A stretch of DNA of 64,000 nucleotides from Neurospora tetrasperma FGSC 2508 (lineage: Eukaryota > Ascomycota > Sordariomycetes > Sordariales > Sordariaceae), in NCBI RefSeq assembly GCF_000213175.1, contig NW_009799179.1:310001-374000 (forward strand), in the 5' to 3' direction. Each line of letters begins with the position of its first letter. Positions within the stretch are counted from its first letter, which is position 1. The notes beneath the pieces are model-generated. The model was not told where the DNA came from, made no database searches, and worked only from the letters and a program-made list of their open reading frames with translations. Position numbers and translations under genes: made by a program. Positions 36,446 to 47,344 of the stretch are shown here, piece by piece.

Positions 36446-37458
36446 ATGGCCTCCTTCACTGCAAGTTGTCTCATCTCAACCACAACCAGATGTCAAACTA
36501 ACATCCACACCACAGCGCCTCGTCCGCTTCCTCGCCCGCGACGGCCGCACCTACTACGGTGACGCCATCCTCCCCCAGGGCGTCTCCGACATCCGGGCCG
36601 CCAAGCAAGCCCGCCTCATCACCGGCGACATCTTTGGCTCATACACCGTAACCGACCAAGTGGCCGACATCCGCCTGCTGCTTTCCCCCTTGGCCCCGGA
36701 GGACGTCCGTACCGTCCGCTTCCTGGGTCTCAACTACGAGCAACACGCCCGCGAAGCCAACATGCCCATCCCCACCTACCCCGTCCTCTTTTACAAGCCC
36801 GTCACCTCGCTCTCGGGCCCCACGGACCCCATCCCCATCTCCCGCATGGCGCAGGAGGGCGAAGGCCTGGATTACGAGTGTGAGCTGGTCGCTATCATTG
36901 GCAAGCGCTGTCGCGACGTGTCAGAGGACCAGGCACTCGATTATGTCTTGGGTTATGCCGTCGGTAACGACGTCAGCCATCGGGATTGGCAGATTAAGCG
37001 CGGTGGTGGGCAGTGGTCTCTCGGAAAGGGGTTCGATGGGTGGGCGCCGTTTGGTCCGGGTATCGTTAGCAAGGACTTGATTAAGGATCCGCAGACGCTC
37101 AAGATTAGCACAAAGTTGAACGGGAAGAAGGTGCAGGAGAGCAGCACGGCGGATATGATCTTCTCGGTCAAGAAGACGATTGCCTTTTTGAGCCGGGGGA
37201 CGACACTGTTGCCGGGTGATGTCATCTGGACTGGAACGTGAGTGCCTATTTCTTCTTCCCCTTTGGGGATATGACTGTGAGGAGAGATGACGAGAGAAAT
37301 GCTGACGTATAACAAACAGTCCTCAGGGTGTCGGTATGGGCCGCAAGCCCCAGCTTTGGCTCAAGAATGGTGATGTTGTCGAGGTGGAGCTCGAGAAGGT
37401 TGGCACTTGCAAGAACAAGGTCGAATTTGAGGCTTCTGGACCTTCTTCCAAGCTCTAA
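36446..37458 (+). CDS. Fumarylacetoacetate hydrolase family protein
   Basis: Three exons: 36446-36460, 36516-37237, 37320-37458; 291 aa. Exon 1 encodes only MASFT. The 55-nt first intron begins GC (ACT|GCAAGT) and ends CACAG after a CTAAC branch, i.e. a GC-AG intron. FAH-fold signatures: FLGLNYEQHARE, LDYECELVAIIGK with metal ligands E126 and E128, YAVGNDVSHRDWQ with D157, GWAPFGPGIV, and WTGTPQGVGMG across the second intron. The family hydrolyses or decarboxylates beta-diketo acids with Mg or Mn. Length and motifs resemble FAHD1/FAHD2-type acylpyruvases and oxaloacetate decarboxylases rather than true fumarylacetoacetase. The exact substrate is not readable from sequence. Confidence 0.9.
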
Positions 37459-37995
37459 TCTAATACAGAGGTGGACATAATTGGATATAAATTGAACATG
37501 TTTGCAACGATCGCGCGGTATTGTTCACCATTCAAGCAGGCGAAAGATGGAATGAACAAAGCGTCCAGTTACTTATTCCATTCACGTCGACTATTGAACA
37601 TGTCCCATCCACTTTTTCACTCCCGTCTTTCACAGCAGACTCATTCAACCCGCAGACATGTATTTCCCTATCCCAACAACCCTACCATCATTCACCCGTT
37701 GACTAACAATGACACCTCCATTGTCTACCAACAAAACGGGATCAATATCCCCTTACCCAAAAGTGCCCCGCCTAGTACTTCCCCCCAACACCCAACTCCC
37801 GCCCCGAACCAGGCTCCTTTCAATCCCATCTCCCATAACCAATCCATCCGCGCACTACCCCTCAGAAACACGCCCACGGCTACACGCAGCTCGATACTCC
37901 CAACACAGCGGCGTGAGATGGCTTCGAATGATTTGGTCGTATTCGGTGATAGTTCCCATCAATCCCAACGTCCTTCAGGACCACCACGCCGACCC
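37459..37995. other. Intergenic, 3' of FAH-family gene
   Basis: No gene seen. An open frame from 37471 (177 aa) is Ser/Pro/His/Thr-rich with no conserved features and is taken as chance. Confidence 0.5.
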
Positions 37996-38180
37996 TTGCT
38001 GTAAATTGAGGAATTCGGGAGGACCGTGGGTAGTTTCGAACGTTCTGTGCCCTGGAAATCCATGGTATCTCTCATTGGGCTGCTGTAAATTGAGGAATTC
38101 GGGTGGTTTCGAACGTTCTGTCCAGGTATCTCCCATTGAGTCCCCTAAATTGAGGAACTCGGGTACTTTCGAGGTAGCAT
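37996..38180 (-). repeat. Three-copy degenerate tandem repeat encoding PEFLNL
   Basis: Three units share TAAATTGAGGAATTCGGG, then TTTCGAACGTTCTG and GGTATCTCYCATTG. Units start at about 37998, 38081 and 38143. On the minus strand one frame reads PEFLNL three times, 20 and 28 codons apart, and the units differ in length by whole codons (24 nt). The frame is open over about 100 codons but has no ATG, so it may be part of an unrecognised exon. Confidence 0.75.
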
Positions 38181-40060
38181 CGGCTGTTGTACTGGATATA
38201 ACAGACTTGTGGTGTTGGTCGGCCGGCCGGTCGAGCCCCCGCCGTATGTCGTCTCCGCGTTCAGTTGCGTTGCCGTGCAAAACCCATACATATCCAGGTG
38301 CCGGAATGTTAACCGGGCGGCTTCCCTTTCGCTACACAGGGAACAAGCGCCCCTTTGAAACGGAATCTAGGTCCCTATGGCTTAGGATCGACTAACCCAC
38401 CCTGTCCTCTGGATACCGATCAGAGTTATGGCTATCATTATGGCTATCAGGTTGGAGCGACGCGGGGCAATTACCTCATGTTCAACTGGTACGGTGGTAC
38501 CTAAAATAGAGGTGGCCTCGAGGCTTGGATTGTGGCAGCAGCTCGTGATTGACATTTGCAGATGGCGTCTACTAGACTGCTCGGCGGGCTCTATAACGTA
38601 CGGCTTCATTAGTACAAAGCGACACGTCGTTTTCTGCGATTGCATGGTACTCACTTTGTTGAGTTTTCGGAGCAGTGATCAGGTCAGGCAGGCATGATGA
38701 GTTGTCGAGAGCGACGAGAAGAAGCCCAAAGGGGCAAAAACTTGTTGTCTCGCCTGTGTCCATGTCGACTCAGTTTTTTCTCGCCGCGAGTCTATCGAGT
38801 GGTCGAGAATGAGGTCGAACCATTTTCGGCTGGCCAGCTTGATGTGCAAAAGCAAGTCATGCTTACTGGCCTGGGCCACGTGGAGGTTTGGAGCCCTGTT
38901 TGCATTTTCAAAGGCTGTCAAGCTGATTTTGGAGTGACGGAGGCAAGAGCTCTTGGGTGAGTGGTGGATGTGTCTGAGTTGAAGGAAAGAGGAGAGCACG
39001 AAAATTTGGGGAATGGGTGGTAGCCACCTTTTTATACCTACCTATGATGGAGTTGTCTGTGCCCTGCTTACCTGTTCATGTTCTCCTCTTTTCTGGTACC
39101 ATCTGGTACTGCAGATTGAGTACGCAGCTCGGGCTTCGGCTCGGTCTACGGCTTGGTCTGTCGCTAAGTCAGGATATGAGAGAAACAAATGCAGTTTGCC
39201 CTTCGGCATGTGAGCTTTGCATCACGTTTCGTTTGTTGTTCACACACTCTGCAAGTGTAGATGCACACCCGGTCACGCTCCCACTTTATGTACCGTACTT
39301 TACGGCACCTCCAATGTGAGCACAGGACTAAGAAATATCGAGCCGCCTGTTTGTTCTGGCCACGATTACAATCAGGCGGACGAGTGGATGAGGAGGAGAA
39401 CAAGCGTAATGCTTCCATCCAATGTGGCTTCATCCGTCTCTGCTTCTCCGTCTATTTTCAATACAACCTGCTCAATTTGGTACTCGTGTTCTCTCAATTT
39501 GGGTTGCTATGGGGAAGTTTGCGGAATGACATTTTGCATGCATGAATGCTGCCTGGTGCGTTCATCTTGGTCCTACAAACTTGGAAAGAAGTTGGAAGGC
39601 ATGCGGTGGCTGTGATTTTGGGCCGTCGGTTGTTCCAAAACCCCCGACCGATGAAGAAAGGCGAAGTGTCCTCATGAACTCGTCATGCAAAGTCGGTTGA
39701 TTTGTTCCCGGCATTATCATGTCGCATCTGTTGATCGAGTCTGGCAACAAAACTCCAAACCCTTACGAGATCGAGGAGGAGCAACACTACCTCTGATAAT
39801 GAAAGGGAGGGCGTGGAACCATAATCTACTTGTTGGTGAGTTGAAGGTCATCCAAATATGTTTTTAACATCTTGACTCAAGTCACCTGCCTTCCATGATT
39901 GCAGCTGCCATGCCATCACGCCATACCTCTATACTAGAATGGTACTACTACCTTTCTCGACATGATCCAGATTGCCGCGATCATGTCCACTTCTCAGAGA
40001 GGCACTTCTAATTTTCGCTCCCAGGTCTCTGCCAATAAGACGGTGATGAGCAACAGAGAG
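38181..40060. other. Gene-free interval in the accessory island
   Basis: About 1.9 kb with only short ORFs of no family likeness. It contains ATGGCTATCA direct repeats (about 38427-38450) and scattered CCTACCTA words. Confidence 0.45.
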
Positions 40061-40910
40061 TTTAGTCACGGCTTCTGAAAAGAACCGATAAGCTCGCCAA
40101 TCGCACGGGACACCTCCGCTTTGATGGCAGAGCAGTACCGAACCCTGGCGTGGGCCTAGTTGTCGTAACCGACATCACCCTCCACCAGGCGCAAACGCTC
40201 AGCATCGCGCCAGTAGCGATGTGCCTCCACCGGCGCCTCGAAATCGGGACGGCGGGGAGCCTGCGCTTGGGATATCGCACGGCGTTTTTTGGAACGCAGC
40301 CTGGATGTGGTCAACGATGGTCGATGGAACGAGGGTCTCACAGCAATTCGAGATCCTGGAGCGGAAGAGTGAGAGCTATTGCTGGACAATTACCTTCCCC
40401 TCGTCAGTCCCTACTTTATCGACCATAACATGGACTTAACCACCTACAATGAGGTATTCGAATACCTAGGTAGATAGTATAGCGATAGAAGCCAAGTCGC
40501 TCATTGAGCGGTTTACAAAGTGTGCGGTTAGGGACTCGAAAGCAGAAATCAAGCGACGTATCGAGAAGGCCAATAAGATTGCGAAACAGAACAAGTGGAA
40601 TGTGGAAGTCGCCTTTAAAGATCACGAAAATAAGGCTGAGCTTACGGAGGAAATTATAGAGGAGAAGATGCAGCTCCTCATGGGCAAGCAGGGCAAACTG
40701 CTACGGACACCGGCGGCAAGACATACTGTTGCCTTGTATAAATAGATTGGAGAGGCTTATAAAAGCCGGCCATTTATTGACCCAGCCGACGATCTCACTC
40801 CTCCTCCGCCTTTCCGTGTTGGGGAGACTAGCAAGCGGGGCCGCTCCCCTTCACAGGCCGAGTCGCCCTCCCTACGGGCGTCGAAGCGGTTGGTTGGCTA
40901 GGATGGTGTC
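40061..40910. pseudogene. Coding-like relics of unrecognised gene(s)
   Basis: Two stretches look like former protein-coding sequence. On the plus strand, about 40378-40905 reads NYLPLVSPYFIDHNMDL, then a charged helical segment (AEIKRRIEKANKIAKQNKW, ENKAELTEEIIEEKMQ), then a Pro/Ser tail (DPADDLTPPPPFRVGE). The frame is interrupted and no whole gene can be drawn. On the minus strand, about 40390-40160 reads RRPDFEAPVEAHRYWRDAERLRL. No family is recognised for either. Texture (charged heptads, codon-like periodicity) is the only evidence. Confidence 0.35.
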
Positions 40911-41738
40911 GGACATGAGCATGCTTAGGCCATGTATGTCCTGTGCAACGAATTGAGCCAATCTGATGAGTGCCATGTTCAGGGCGACCTTGCGGTCCTC
41001 CTTGCTGGAACTAATCTTACGTAGAGGTAGTACTTCATGTTACTCCCGTGCCGGTCAAGCCAAGAAGGACCAAGACCGTTGCAGAGTGCTGCTTGTGAGG
41101 ATAGCGATTGGAAGCAATCGTAGCAAGTAGGTTGGGTGTACATTCTAACGGCTGATGTAGCCGGAGGTGTACCATACATTCTGGCAATCGTCCACAAAGC
41201 AGACTGGACGTCCCGGCCGGCATCAAAGCCGTTCGGAGAACACAACTGGGGCAATATCCCTACCTCTACTTGCAGAGATAGGTATCATCGAATGATCACT
41301 GCTGGTCCTAAACCCGTGTTTTGGCTTTGAGCCGGACTCTTGCCCTTTGATCAACCTATCTCCCCAATGAGGAACAACAGTGAGCGTGATGATCTAGTAT
41401 ATTCTGTCCTGGTGGATATCGCAAGTGTCATCCGGTGAAATAATCACGTCGAAATCGCCGTCTCATGGAAATACTGGATCACTTACGCCATGCCAAGCTG
41501 ACTTCCATCCGAACTTTGCACAGATTTTCCATGATCTCCCACACATAGACTATCAGATACCAGTTGTACCGTATACCACTGGTTGGACAATGTCAATATT
41601 CCTGTGCCAATACCTCCCGTCCCCATCAGAGGTACTATTCCATCTTTCCGAGGCGTTTGAACAACGTTGATTTACACGAGTAAAATGATATTTTCATGTT
41701 GCTGTAGAGATTGCTTGGGCACCTGCAGTCTAGACATT

Positions 41739-42142
41739 TTGAGAGAGTGGGTCGGGCATGTGCAGGAAGGTTGGTCGCGGATGGATAGGTATATAACAAG
41801 CTAGGAGATTCGGAGAGATGTAGGGAGAAGGCCGGAGATCCGCGACATTACCATCGTGTGTTGGATGAGGTCTGTTGTCTTGATGTCAGCCAGTTCCACT
41901 GCAAACACGTCCCGGTAAGTGTACACCAATCGCGCCGCCTTCTCTCTCTGTTCACCCGATTCACATCCATCCCCCAATTGTATCCCCATTTCTTCGACCC
42001 ATGCCCAGATCACATCTATTGATACGGTGGTAATGTCGCGGATCTCCGGCCTTCTCCCTATATCTCTCCGAATCTCCTGGCTTGTTGCATACCTATCCAT
42101 CCGCGACCAACCTTCCTGTACATGCTCGACCCACTCTCTCAA
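41739..42142. repeat. Inverted duplication, 119-bp arms
   Basis: Arm 41739-41857 is the reverse complement of 42024-42142 over 119 bp, ungapped, with 7 differences (about 94% identity). All seven are transitions and most sit in CpA/TpG contexts, the pattern left by RIP in Sordariomycetes. The 166-bp spacer is part of the retroelement fossil. A transcript would form a long hairpin. Confidence 0.9.
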
Positions 42143-42385
42143 TTTCTTTGATCCATTGCGTAGAGTTTGTCGGCTGCTGTCGGTGTTGCGGTGGTTGCTG
42201 CCGTGGTGGCTGCCCCTGCTGGTGAAGGAGTAGTGTATTCGAAGACATTGACAATGCGCGTCCAATTCATGTTCCTTTTTTGTGTCCCAAGTGAGGCCCG
42301 GGCAAACATCGCACGCAAATGAGGTCTGTGCGTTTTCCGCCGCCGCAATGGCTTCAGCGTGATGGTCTTTTACGTGTCGCTGCAT
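41739..42385 (-). mobile_element. Decayed LTR-retroelement (Ty3/Gypsy-like) pol fossil
   Basis: Minus-strand frame with the segment ARLVYTYRDVFAVELADIKTTDLIQHTM. This resembles the region just before the reverse transcriptase core in fungal Ty3/Gypsy polyproteins (the LLYTWRDLF ... TDLIEH block). A Cys/His-containing segment (CDVCPGL) lies upstream. The fragment is broken and far too short to be a whole element; no LTRs were recognised. One part is present twice as an inverted pair (see repeat entry). Age: old enough to be fragmentary, and the inverted pair shows about 6% transition-only divergence. Confidence 0.45.
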
Positions 42386-44960
42386 CGTTCCTTTACTTGA
42401 ATAAGGTGTTGAGGGCGTTGGTTTGGCGGCGTGCTCCTCTCCTAGGCGCTGGACTGTCGCGTGTGGTTACCCTTTGTTGTTCTTTCGGTGGAGTTGAACT
42501 GTCCAGTCTGAATTTCTTTTGGCAGCAAATGCGACTTTGGCCTGCAAAGGGGAAAATGGAAGCCATGCGACACTCATGGAGAAGAAGGCGATGGCAAAGC
42601 AAATTTTGTTAAAAACCGAGGCCATGCCGCAAGCACATGATGCTGGACGACTACCTATGATCGGCCACGCTCATTGACAAGCAAGCGTACAGCGTGATAT
42701 AGGGAGCGTCGCTGGTACATCAATATAGGTATGCTTCGTTGACCGAGTTGCCTCGAACGCAACTGTGGCCTTGAAGATTGCTTGTTGGTCCTCCTTCTTT
42801 GAATTTCTCTCCTGGTCACCGCAGCCTTCGTCGCTTGAAGTTGCTTGATCGTGCTCGTTGCTGAACGACAGGAGGTCGAGGCTGCTATGGCAAGGAAATT
42901 TCGAGTTAGCCGTCCATCTGGGAAGAACTGATCAACTTTCCATTGAAACATGGCTACCTAGTTATCGAGTGAAGTTGACCCACTTGGGATGAAAATGGCC
43001 AAGTGAGGTGCAAGCAGTCATCAAGACCATGTTGAGCTCTACTACCAGATAATGCTGATGCGTGTTGTCCTGATGGATGGCAGCGGAGCCGATGTGGTCT
43101 CCATGATCCGTTGGGTAGCCCAATTTTAGGAGCGGGACCAAGAATCTCATGCAGTGCTTCATTACCGCGCATGAGGCTATGGTCTCCGAGAAGTCGCTCG
43201 CCGGCGCAAAGAAGAGAACCACCGAGGCTGTAAGTCCATGGCTGCGCGGGCGTTTCTGTCTAAGGTAGCGTAGTTTCAAGAGATTGCTTCTCTGCTGACG
43301 CTTTGGTAGCGTACCGCCATCAACAAAATTGCCGACAAACGCCGTGCCATGCTAACTTGGGATATCGCAATGGTTGAAGAGGGAAGTTAGAGGACTCTGG
43401 CCGTGATCAAGTTCATGGAAGCAGGTCTCCTGGTACAGGAACTCAACGTTGTACTCGGCCTCCTCTGGCAGCAGCAACAACAATGCAATCCTGGTTCAGA
43501 CGGGATACCCGGAGCATGCTGGCTACCACAATTTGGACCATGTAAGCCTGGCCCGAAACTCCCCGCGATCCCAGAGCAACCGGACGAGGACTTGAAATTC
43601 ATACACAGAACTACTCAAGAAATTGGACTGTCCGACCCAAACTACAAGGTCCAAGGCTACTTCTTTCGGAACATTGAACGCAAGACTGCCCCTGTTAGGA
43701 GCACTTCTCCGCCGCCAGCTTATGCGGCTGTTGACAGTCGGAACTTCTCTGCCATTGAGGAATGAGCTCGCTCGAAGAAATGTCTGACGGAGAACCATCT
43801 GGGGATATAAAGCGAAGGTGTTGATGGTCGGCAGTGGTCTCATGGTACCTAGTTAAATCCCTACTTCTCCGCTTCATTTCCCTATTTATATTTATTTCCG
43901 CCCCGTCCCGCAAAAAAAACAGGGTTCCTGGCCAGAAAGTCGTCGATGGCTGAGCGTAAGACTAGGTACCTACCTACCTGTAGCCAAACAGGGAGTAGGA
44001 CAACGGCCGTTCTCGTATTACGCAGAGCAGGAAAGCTTTTGGTGAAGAGATCTCGATCCATTGCAAAAGTCAACGGGTGGTCATTCATGGTTGCATGAAG
44101 TTGGAAGAATGCATATGGACAAGAAGGGAGGCGACACGATAGCCCCAGCCGAGTCCCTGCCCGTCTTCCAAAGCAGGAGAACCTTCAATGTCCTCGGAAA
44201 AGCTTGTAACCTGCGAGTCTCAGAAGAGAAGTTGTTGATGGTCAAATACAAAGGACATGCAAGAAAGGGCGTAGTCGAACCACTCAAGTCCTTCTTGAGT
44301 TGTAGCCCCAAGAAGCGGCGCTTACCTCTACCTACCAAACACCAATACCTACCTAGGTAACTTCCCTCAAGAAATTACGTTCCATTTTTGAACACGGTTG
44401 ATGTGCGATGTCTACCTCTATCCGTTAGCACTGAGAAGTGAACAAGAAATCAAGCCTCAATGGGACCACAGCCGAGAGTCAAAACTTTGAAAGTGAAAGT
44501 AAAGTGTTTGCATCAAAGGGCCTCTGCGCTTCCTGGCAAGGTAAGGTAGTCTGCACCACGGTAATACCTAGGTCTCAAAAGATTCCATCATTGGCAACCA
44601 GCCCCTGGATGTATTCGGGGACCTCATTCGCTCAATTAGGTAGACAACATGGCGAAACATGCCAAATCCCTTATCGAAAGATTTGCGAAGTCAAGTGCGC
44701 GTTGGGGAATTCCGGCAGGGCTGAGATCAAGCGGCGTGCGTGTCGAGAGCGCCAACGAGCTCGCCCAGAAAAGAAGCGATGGAGGGTCGAGGTAAACCTT
44801 AAGGACATGTACAAAGAGATCAAGACACTGAACTCACTGAAGAGATTAGGTAGGTACGTACCTAGGTATCGAGAGGAAGATGGAGCTCCTCGTAGGTCCC
44901 CCTAGGCTTTGACTAAGAGGTCCAGTCTTGGTCTGTCAAGGCTGCTTTGTGCCCTTAAAT
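42386..44960. other. Gene-poor interval of the accessory island
   Basis: 2.6 kb without a convincing gene. A plus-strand stretch at about 43160-43765 has coding texture (TAHEAMVSEKS; NKIADKRRAMLTWD; then an open frame to 43765 ending RNFSAIEE) and might be another relic, but no family could be assigned. TAGGTACC/CCTACCTA words are frequent from 43960 on. Confidence 0.4.
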
Positions 44961-45600
44961 TACCGTAGCGGGAAAATATGCTAGGGGACAAGCCATGTTA
45001 AGCTTACTACGGCTTTGAAGCCTTGTTGTTTTTACAGGCCCTATTGTTTTAACAAGCCCTGTTGAGCTGAGGGAGGCTCCTGATTGGTCGATCAATTTAC
45101 AGTTCAGATGTCCCCTAAAGACGGCCACTAAAATCCCCCCCCCCGCCCCCCAAGGACAAAAGATTTCACCCTATATAATAAGAAAAATCCAATTTTTATT
45201 TTAATTAATGGGCCAGTAGCTCAATGGTTCTTATCGTTACTTTCTTTCTCAAGACTCTCAGTTCAATTCCAATTGGAGTCAGCTTTTTTTCGCGCGAAAA
45301 GTTTTACGCGGGCATCCGGACTTTAAAGTCAAAGTCCACCCCCCCCCCTCCCCTCCCCTCCCTAAAAGACTACTATAATGACCACTAAATAAAGACCTCT
45401 ATAATAGCCACTAGAAGATTATTATAGGGGTCTTTAGCTTTTGCTATCTTGTACTCAAATCCGACTAATCAGAAGCCTCCCTCAGCTCAACAAAGCTTGT
45501 TAAGTCAATAGGCCTTGTTATAGAAATTGGGCCTTAATATACAACAAGGCCTGTTGACTTCAACAAGCCCTGTTACGCTCCCTATATTCCCGCTGCGGTA
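44961..45600. mobile_element. MITE-like DNA element with long terminal inverted repeats
   Basis: The two ends are inverted copies: left TACCGTAGCGGGAAAATAT (from 44961), right TACCGCAGCGGGAATATAG read from 45600 inward. Similarity continues for roughly 150-180 nt with small indels and includes GTTGAGCTGAGGGAGGCT in both arms. Both ends are bounded by TA, which suggests a TA target duplication as used by Tc1/mariner-type elements. Total length about 640 bp with no transposase frame, so non-autonomous. Arms differ mainly by C/T and G/A changes, suggesting RIP or age. The centre holds a C run (45137-45150), a second C-rich run near 45340-45362 and the tRNA-like unit. Family assignment beyond 'TA-flanked' is uncertain. 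Confidence 0.65.
45211..45289 (+). ncRNA. Decayed tRNA-like pol III unit inside the MITE
   Basis: An A-box-like TAGCTCAATGG (45217-45227) and a B-box-like GTTCAATTCC (45261-45270) are spaced as in a tRNA without a long variable arm. A run of seven T (45284-45290), the usual pol III terminator, follows at once. Acceptor and T stems pair only partly; several mismatches could be explained by G-to-A or C-to-T change. It may be a tRNA-derived SINE or captured tRNA; probably not a working tRNA. Confidence 0.5.
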
Positions 45601-47344
45601 GGTAGGTAGAGGTACAGGTGGTACCTCTAGTTAAGTCGTGTTCCTTTGCTCTGGAAGAGGAACCTGAACCTAAAAGCGCTTGTTGTTTGGAGGTACCCCC
45701 CACCCCCCCTCTTCTTTTTTTTCCTGGCAGGGGAAGTGTCGATTCTGAAATATAAGGTACTACCTTCCATCATATCTCTCAAAAGGTCAACGGCACTCTC
45801 CAAGCTAACCAAACAAGTGTAACTGCTTCCTTTCTGCATACCTAGGTAACCTCCCGTCTCTTCTTTATTCCTTCCTTCCTTCCTTTCTTAACCTCCTATC
45901 TCTTCTCCACTCCTTCCTTCCTTCCTTCCTTCCTTCCAATTACCTACCTCTACTTGACAAGTTGACCCCCCTATTCCAATTGCGCAGATATGCCTTCCTT
46001 CCTATTAACCAGAATCCAGACCACGCAAAACGCCAGGAGGCAACAAAGGAACCTCCCAGCCGGAGGCTCTTGCTAGTCATCCGCATCTGACAAATCTCAA
46101 TCTTGAGTGAAAACTCAGCAGCGGTCCAACTTACACCATTGCACAATGTTTCACCTGAAGTTACCCCAGTTATTCGCGAATGCAACCAACAGCACGTTTC
46201 AATTACTTATTAGCAAATCACTAATTATACCTCTAGGTAAGGTAGGTAGGTACATGCAAGGAATACTTACAGAAGTCTGGAGTGGCATTAGTAACGATAG
46301 GGAAAAATGATAGCACACTGCCTACCTTTGTAAACTTCAACTCTCCAAGATAGAGGGGTGTACACCAGGAACTAACAGTAGGTATCTTACAAGTAGTGAG
46401 TAATGTGTTGTATTTAGTAGTTACATAGCAGCGAGGTAGAGCTAAAGAGGCATTAACATGATGAGCACCTAGCAGCATTTATTTAGCACATTTCCCTCCT
46501 TTCTGATCATCCCTCTCATTCTTCTTTTTCACTTCTCATCCTTCTCAATTCTTACCCTCTTTCGATCTACGGATTTGGATCTTAAATTTTCGCTTTCTCT
46601 TGTCTTCGAGTGCTCGAAGTCACCACCACTTGACCCTCACATCATTCACCACTCAAGCCGTAGACTTATTATAAGTACCAAGGTACCCAAGAAGAAGGTT
46701 TCAAAAAAGGTATACTCGCTTCCATCATCCTTATTCCGCTAGCTAGCTGGTAGGTAGGTAGGTATCTACATCCTGAAGCAACTCGTCCCTCCCTGTCTTT
46801 CAGCCTCCTTCAGCCTCTTTCAGCCTCTTTCAGCCTCTTCCATCTTGCTCCTCCTCCATTCCATCGTCCAACGAGGCCGCTCCTCTTCCTCCATCCCATT
46901 CAAGCACTAGGTAGGTATCCCGCAGCAAAAACGTATGTGTAGTAGCAAATATCGTTCTATTGTTGTGTCGTGTCATGTGAGCAATAGTTTCAGCACCGGT
47001 TAGATCGCTCGTGGAATCCATTTCCCCATCCCCATTCCAACCTCTCTGCCTTGACTTCATGCCAACCAACTCGAGCACAAACCAGGGCAGTGTGTCCTCC
47101 CGCTCACACCCACATCCTCTCCCGCCCATCTCTAGGTTCCATGCTTGGAAGGTAGTAATCCTCAAGGACCTCAACCTCCCCCATCAAACCCAACCCGACA
47201 CAAACCCAGCTTCATCTCCTTTCCCATCAGAACCGCATCAACCCGGTCAATCCTCATGCCTCCGTACCTCCATGCCTCCACGTCTCAAAGTCGGACAAGG
47301 ACAACCAAAACCACGAAAACGACCACCGTCCGTACCTCATGCTA
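45601..47344. other. Gene-free interval with simple repeats
   Basis: Contains a TTCC run (about 45868-45937, in two blocks), CCTACCTA/GGTAGGTA runs (45598-45612, 46226-46246, 46748-46763) and four exact or near-exact 10-bp units CAGCCTCTTT (46801-46840). No gene seen; the part after 47000 is the 3' flank of the BAH-PHD gene. Confidence 0.5.
46801..46840 (+). repeat. Four 10-bp tandem units
   Basis: CAGCCTCCTT, CAGCCTCTTT, CAGCCTCTTT, CAGCCTCTTC in direct succession. Confidence 0.9.

Noticed and set aside
43403-43765. Plus-strand ORF of 120 codons with Pro/Gln segments
   Set aside because: Some coding texture, but no family, no good start and no splice context; kept only as a possible relic in the interval note.
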